From: Streptomyces acidiscabies
Lineage (GTDB): Bacteria > Actinomycetota > Actinomycetes > Streptomycetales > Streptomycetaceae
Length of the DNA stretch: 64,000 nucleotides
NCBI RefSeq assembly: GCF_020010905.1
Contig: NZ_JAGJBY010000001.1
Span: forward strand, 1,074,001-1,138,000
Direction of reading: 5' to 3'
Each line of letters begins with the position of its first letter. The stretch's first letter is position 1. Positions 58,190-64,000 of this stretch are shown piece after piece. A program made the position numbers and the translations under genes. The notes beneath the pieces were generated by a model. That model had not been told where the DNA came from. It saw only the letters and a list, made by a program, of their open reading frames with translations, and searched no databases.

Positions 58190-59485
58190 ATGGCTGTGCA
58201 GACGATCGCAACCACCGCGTCGACCTCCGGAACCACCGTCGACCTCGGTCCCGCCGAAGCGCTGAGCTGTCGAGAGTGCGGACATCGCGTCCCTCTCGGC
58301 CCCTTCTTCGCCTGCGAAGAGTGTTTCGGCCCGCTGGAGATCGCGTACGACTTCGATGGGTATGACACCGAAGAGCTCCGAGCCCGCATCGCCGCAGGCC
58401 CCGCCAACATCTGGCGCTACGCCCCCCTACTCCCCGTACCTGCGGACGTAGCCGAGAAGCCCAACATCAACCCGGGCTGGACCAAGCTCGTCCAGGCCGA
58501 CCGCCTCGCCGCCGAACTCGGCGTCGACCAGGGCAAGTTGTTCGTCAAGGACGACTCCGGCAACCCGACCCACTCCTTCAAGGACCGCGTCGTAGCCCAG
58601 GCGCTCGAAGCGGCGCGCGCCTTCGGTTTCACCACCCTCAGCTGCTCCTCGACCGGCAACCTCGCGGGCGCGGTCGGCGCCGCAGCCGCCCGTGCGGGCC
58701 TGCGCTCCTGCGTCTTCATCCCGCACGACCTGGAGCAGGGCAAGATCGTCATGGCCGCCGTCTACGGCGGTGAGCTGGTCGGCATCGAGGGCAACTACGA
58801 CGACGTCAACCGCTTCTGCTCCGAGCTGATCGGCGACTCGGCGGGCGAGGGCTGGGGCTTCGTCAACGTCAACCTGCGGCCGTACTACGCCGAGGGCTCC
58901 AAGACGCTGGCGTACGAGATCTGCGAGCAGCTCGGCTGGGAACTTCCGGACCAGCTCGTCGTACCGATCGCCTCGGGATCGCAGCTCACGAAGATCGACA
59001 AGGGGCTCCAGGAGCTGATCAAGCTGGGGCTCGTCGCGGACAAGCCGTACAAGATCTTCGGGGCGCAGGCGGAGGGGTGCTCGCCGGTGTCGGTCGCGTA
59101 CAAGGCGGGGCACGACGTCGTACGGCCGCAGAAGCCGGACACGATCGCGAAGTCGCTGGCCATCGGGAATCCGGCGGACGGGCCGTACGTGCTGGACATC
59201 GCGCGGCGGACCGGCGGCGCGGTCGAGGACGTCACCGACGAGCAGATCGTCGACGCGATCAAGGTGCTGGCGCGGACGGAGGGGATCTTCGCGGAGACCG
59301 CCGGTGGTGTGACCGTGGGGGTGACGCGCAAGCTGATCGAGAACGGGTTGCTGGACCCGTCCCTCACGACCGTCGTCCTCAATACGGGTGACGGCCTCAA
59401 GACGCTTGACGCGGTCGCCGGGACCGGTCTGACCGCCACCATCCGCCCGACCCTGGACTCCTTCCGAGAGGCTGGCCTCGCATGA
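58190..59485 (+). CDS. thrC: threonine synthase
   Basis: A 431-residue PLP enzyme that converts O-phosphohomoserine to threonine. A short N-terminal zinc-like Cys motif (LSCRECGHRVPLGPFFACEE) precedes the catalytic fold. The PLP lysine lies in GNPTHSFKDRVVAQAL, CSSTGNLAGAVGAAAARAGL binds the PLP phosphate, and FAETAGGVTVGVTRKLI is near the C-end. ATG 58190 follows GGAGAAAGG; ATG 58166 is possible but lies inside the riboswitch P1. Translation is coupled to the downstream ThiS-like gene (ATGA). Confidence 0.95.
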   Translation: MAVQTIATTASTSGTTVDLGPAEALSCRECGHRVPLGPFFACEECFGPLEIAYDFDGYDTEELRARIAAGPANIWRYAPLLPVPADVAEKPNINPGWTKLVQADRLAAELGVDQGKLFVKDDSGNPTHSFKDRVVAQALEAARAFGFTTLSCSSTGNLAGAVGAAAARAGLRSCVFIPHDLEQGKIVMAAVYGGELVGIEGNYDDVNRFCSELIGDSAGEGWGFVNVNLRPYYAEGSKTLAYEICEQLGWELPDQLVVPIASGSQLTKIDKGLQELIKLGLVADKPYKIFGAQAEGCSPVSVAYKAGHDVVRPQKPDTIAKSLAIGNPADGPYVLDIARRTGGAVEDVTDEQIVDAIKVLARTEGIFAETAGGVTVGVTRKLIENGLLDPSLTTVVLNTGDGLKTLDAVAGTGLTATIRPTLDSFREAGLA

Positions 59486-59757
59486 GCGTGACCGTTCGTA
59501 TCCCGACCATCCTGCGTACGTACACCGGTGGGCAGGCCGAGGTGGCCGCCGAGGGCGGGACCCTCGGGGAGGTCATCGCGGACCTGGAGAAGAACCACAC
59601 GGGCATCTCCGCGCGCGTCCTGGACGACCAGGGGAAGCTGCGGCGGTTCGTGAATGTGTACGTCAATGACGATGACGTCCGTTTCGAGCAGGGGCTTGAG
59701 ACGGCGACTCCCGACGGCGCCGGCGTCTCCATCATCCCGGCGGTCGCGGGGGGCTGA
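59482..59757 (+). CDS. MoaD/ThiS-family sulfur-carrier protein
   Basis: A 91-residue ubiquitin-like protein. VTVRIPTILRTYTGGQAEVA and GGTLGEVIADLEKNHTGISA are ThiS/MoaD strands, VYVNDDDVRFEQGLETATPD follows, and it ends IIPAVAGG with the C-terminal Gly-Gly needed for adenylation and thiocarboxylation. It resembles mycobacterial CysO, which donates sulfur for cysteine synthesis, though no cysM or mec gene is here. ATG overlaps the thrC stop. Sulfur-carrier linkage to threonine synthase under a SAM riboswitch is notable. Confidence 0.9.
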   Translation: MSVTVRIPTILRTYTGGQAEVAAEGGTLGEVIADLEKNHTGISARVLDDQGKLRRFVNVYVNDDDVRFEQGLETATPDGAGVSIIPAVAGG

Positions 59758-59829
59758 GTTCTCCGGTTGACCTAATGTCATTACCGGCCGGTAGTAACCG
59801 TCAGTAATGCACATTACTCATTGTTCATC

Positions 59830-59867
59830 GAATTGCCCTCTTCGCTTCGAAGCGGAGGGGGCAATTC
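59830..59867 (+). terminator. strong hairpin ending the thrC operon
   Basis: GAATTGCCCTCTTCGCTT pairs with AAGCGGAGGGGGCAATTC over 18 bp around a two-base centre. The two non-Watson-Crick positions are U-G in plus-strand RNA only, which assigns it to rightward transcription from thrC. No T-run follows. Confidence 0.65.
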
Positions 59868-60060
59868 TGTGTGGTTGAACGAGGTAGGGTTGGGGAACCC
59901 GCGCGCGCTCGCCCTTCTTGCATCCGACAAGAAACAGCCAAAGTGTGCGTCTCTTGCGTGGCATTTGCGGCATATGCCCGGCCCGACTTGCCCTGACCTC
60001 TGGTGAATTCTCACCACATTCCGGATCGTGTGCGTCCAGAATTCTCGTCCGATTGACCTG

Positions 60061-60088
60061 TTGCAGACGGCAGTTGGACAGATACATT
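60061..60088 (+). promoter_or_regulatory. candidate promoter of the cold-shock gene
   Basis: TTGCAG and TACATT are 16 nt apart, about 110 bp before the start codon. An alternative -35, TTGACC, lies 8 bp upstream. A long leader is typical of cold-shock mRNAs. Confidence 0.35.
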
Positions 60089-60140
60089 CAGCCGCGGTCG
60101 ACGCGTTCCGGCGCACGCCCCCAATACGGCAGGGGGGTGA

Positions 60141-62636
<2,496 letters not shown>

Positions 62637-62672
62637 TCCATCTCCCGCGAGGGACGGATCGGCGGTACTACT

Positions 62673-62710
62673 GAGGGCGGTACTTCCCAGGTATGGGGGG
62701 TACCGCCCTC
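62673..62710 (+). terminator. hairpin after groEL2
   Basis: GAGGGCGGTAC and GTACCGCCCTC form a perfect 11-bp stem around a 16-nt loop, 36 bp past the groEL2 stop and before the convergent Uma2 gene end. Confidence 0.7.
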
Positions 62711-62729
62711 GGGCGTTGTCTCAAGCTTG

Positions 62730-63398
62730 TCAGTTGCCGTACTTCTTCCTGAGCGGCTCGGTGTCGAGGGTGATGCTCACGGGAGGGGGCAACGTGACCG
62801 TAGTACCCCAGGGGTAGGAGGGGGCCTGTTGGTAGTGGCCGTCCTTGGGGTCGCTGTGGACGACGAGGGTGTGGTTGTCGCGGTCGATGAGGAGGTAGAC
62901 CGGGATACCGGCCTCGGCGTAGCCGATGGGCTTGTCGATGCGATCGCGCTGGTGGGTGTCGTAGTCGTGGGAGGTGATCTCGACGGCCATCAGCATGCCG
63001 TCGGGATCGGACCAGGCGCCGTGCGTGTCGAAGTGGCCCACCGGTGCGAGAAGGCCGTCGGGGATGGAGCGGCCCTGGCGGTATGCCTCGGTCTTCACGG
63101 TCCGGGTCAGCATGAGGTTCAGCTCGGGGCGCTGCTGCATGCACTGTCGCAGCAGCCACATGGCGATTTCGTCGTGGGCGCCGTCCGGCACTGCCTTGAC
63201 CTCTAGTTTTCCGTGGATGTACTCAAGCCGGACGGTCTCCGGCGCCCGCCGCGCCAGCTCCTCGAAGTCCTCGACGCCGAGCGGGTCCCTCGTACGGACT
63301 TGGCCGTCGACGAGTTCGAGCCGGACGTTCTCGGGAGCTGCGGCGGCGAGTGCCTCGAAGTCCTCGATAGGCATCTGCGGGTACTGGGTGGGGGTCAT
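62730..63398 (-). CDS. Uma2-family (DUF820) endonuclease-like protein with duplicated N-terminal module
   Basis: A 222-residue PD-(D/E)XK-fold protein. The core words are VRLEYIHGKLEVKAVPDGAH, GRSIPDGLLAPVGHF, MLMAVEITSHDYDTHQRDR and DKPIGYAEAGIPVYLLIDRD, with the Asp/Glu/Lys-type active site (PDGLL, AVEITS). Residues 11-33 and 42-64 are repeats (EDFEALAAAAPENVRLEL and EDFEELARRAPETVRLEY). These are abundant in Streptomyces and cyanobacteria and of unknown role. ATG 63398 has GGGGAGGAGG upstream. Convergent with groEL2. Confidence 0.87.
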   Translation of the reverse strand: MTPTQYPQMPIEDFEALAAAAPENVRLELVDGQVRTRDPLGVEDFEELARRAPETVRLEYIHGKLEVKAVPDGAHDEIAMWLLRQCMQQRPELNLMLTRTVKTEAYRQGRSIPDGLLAPVGHFDTHGAWSDPDGMLMAVEITSHDYDTHQRDRIDKPIGYAEAGIPVYLLIDRDNHTLVVHSDPKDGHYQQAPSYPWGTTVTLPPPVSITLDTEPLRKKYGN

Positions 63399-64000
63399 GG
63401 CGTCGCCTCCTCCCCTCAATGGTGCCCCGGGGCGGTGTCGGCGGACCGTGGGAGCGGTCATACGGGTGTCCTTTCTCGCAGCGGCACCCCGATCGCAGCA
63501 CGGATCCCATCCGCACGGGCCCGAACACCGGGGAGTCCAGAAGCACGGCAGGGCGCACAGCAGTCGCCCCCACACACCCCTTGCACACTCCCCCCGGCAG
63601 AGCCTCCGGCCTCCCCGGCACCCCGCACTCGGAGCACTCCAGAAGTCGTACGGGTCTCACGGCCTCAGGTACTACGGGTCGTACGGGTACCGGTGACGGC
63701 ATCTTGTCGACGAGGCGGCGGTGGAGCAGCGCGGCAGGGGAGTGGACGACGTGGGGGAGCCCGGCGGTGAGGGCGGTGCGGACGGCCTCCGCGTTGGCGC
63801 CCCGCGCGAACCACTCCTCGACCAGCGGAGCGAGCCGCGCGCACTCGGCGGCGGACAGGAACAGCGAGGGCGCGGTACGGCTGATCGCGGCGAGGAGGAT
63901 GACGGCGCGTGAACGGGTGGGCGGGGGTTCGGAGTTGTCCGGCGGTACGTCACCCCGCGTGAACGCGGCCCACCAGTCGTCCGCGCGGGCGGTACGGCTG
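63223..64000 (-). CDS. hypothetical protein with C-terminal Cys-pair motif (N-terminus outside window)
   Basis: An open frame enters from the right edge and stops at 63223. Words such as LFLSAAECARLAPLVEEWFA, NAEAVRTALTAGLPHVVHSP and AALLHRRLVDKMPSP are typical of a Streptomyces family often annotated as helix-turn-helix proteins. ECSECGVPGRPEALPGGVCK then gives a CxxC...CxxC zinc-ribbon-like end. The frame continues 176 bp into the Uma2 gene with Arg-rich, non-natural-looking sequence, so the ancestral stop may have been lost near 63470. The visible part alone does not prove DNA binding. Confidence 0.6.
   Translation of the reverse strand, partial: SRTARADDWWAAFTRGDVPPDNSEPPPTRSRAVILLAAISRTAPSLFLSAAECARLAPLVEEWFARGANAEAVRTALTAGLPHVVHSPAALLHRRLVDKMPSPVPVRPVVPEAVRPVRLLECSECGVPGRPEALPGGVCKGCVGATAVRPAVLLDSPVFGPVRMGSVLRSGCRCEKGHPYDRSHGPPTPPRGTIEGRRRRHDPHPVPADAYRGLRGTRRRSSRERPARTRRRPSPYEGPARRRGLRGAGAAGAGDRPA

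Overview
The window reads as a chromosomal segment of a Streptomyces. The base composition is very GC-rich with strong third-position G/C bias, GTG and TTG starts are common, and many gene families are actinomycete-specific: mycothiol glycosyltransferase MshA, DUF2516, DUF3263, SigJ-type ECF41 sigma factor, class F sortase and GpgS. The order at the right end (cdgB, a CBM-like membrane protein, pfkB, nagA, nagK, a sugar-binding lipoprotein, DUF3263, otsB/otsA, gpgS, thrC, a ThiS-like gene, a cold-shock gene, groEL2) resembles the conserved core order I remember from S. coelicolor around SCO4281-SCO4296. The left edge (mshA onward) resembles the SCO4204 neighbourhood.

Layout. 1-6.7 kb: mshA (cut by the edge), a methyltransferase, a secreted NlpC/P60 hydrolase, a receiver-PP2C phosphatase, DUF2516, an HbhA-like protein and an XRE regulator with a perfect upstream palindrome. 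6.8-13.4 kb: an accessory block with a tight P450 operon (ferredoxin, ferredoxin reductase, P450, SDR, CMD protein), its probable TetR regulator, and an aminoglycoside-phosphotransferase-like gene whose 5' region is tandemly duplicated. 13.9-29.2 kb: small regulator/enzyme pairs (FAD monooxygenase/TetR, HxlR/imine-reductase-like, MDR/HxlR, oxidoreductase/SigJ), a large STAND-WD40 protein, an acyltransferase, an ECF sigma factor with a membrane partner, and a sortase with its likely substrate. 29.3-36 kb: gnd, an LCP cell-wall ligase, a secreted repeat-domain protein and a lysyl-oxidase-like protein. 36.3-42.1 kb: a compact cluster of nucleotide- and phosphate-type enzymes (HAD, radical SAM, P-loop kinase, methyltransferase, CYTH, and opposite them XRE, Nudix and HD). 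This is the best candidate here for an undescribed pathway. 42-46 kb: kinase-like protein, TerD, ArfB, GNAT and flavin reductase. 46-64 kb: the conserved core block, ending in a Uma2-family protein and a gene cut by the right edge.

Regulation visible in the DNA: a SAM-I riboswitch before thrC, two CIRCE operators before groEL2, DasR-like (dre) sites between nagK and the divergent sugar-binding gene, a Crp-type site before cdgB, an ECF41-type promoter before the sigJ operon, TetR-type and XRE-type palindromes, and about ten strong 3'-end hairpins.

A second theme is repeats. Short GC-rich dispersed elements with a GGGGCGCGGGG core occur in two variants. They form a modular 130/103-bp tandem array before otsB and also sit singly near cspA/groEL2 and inside the 5' end of nagA. 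In-frame repeat expansions have lengthened several proteins: the STAND-WD40 linker, the MDR dehydrogenase, the PP2C N-terminus and the Uma2 N-terminus. No tRNA, rRNA, insertion sequence, prophage or CRISPR array was seen. All calls rest on reading the sequence and on family knowledge; no database search was run.
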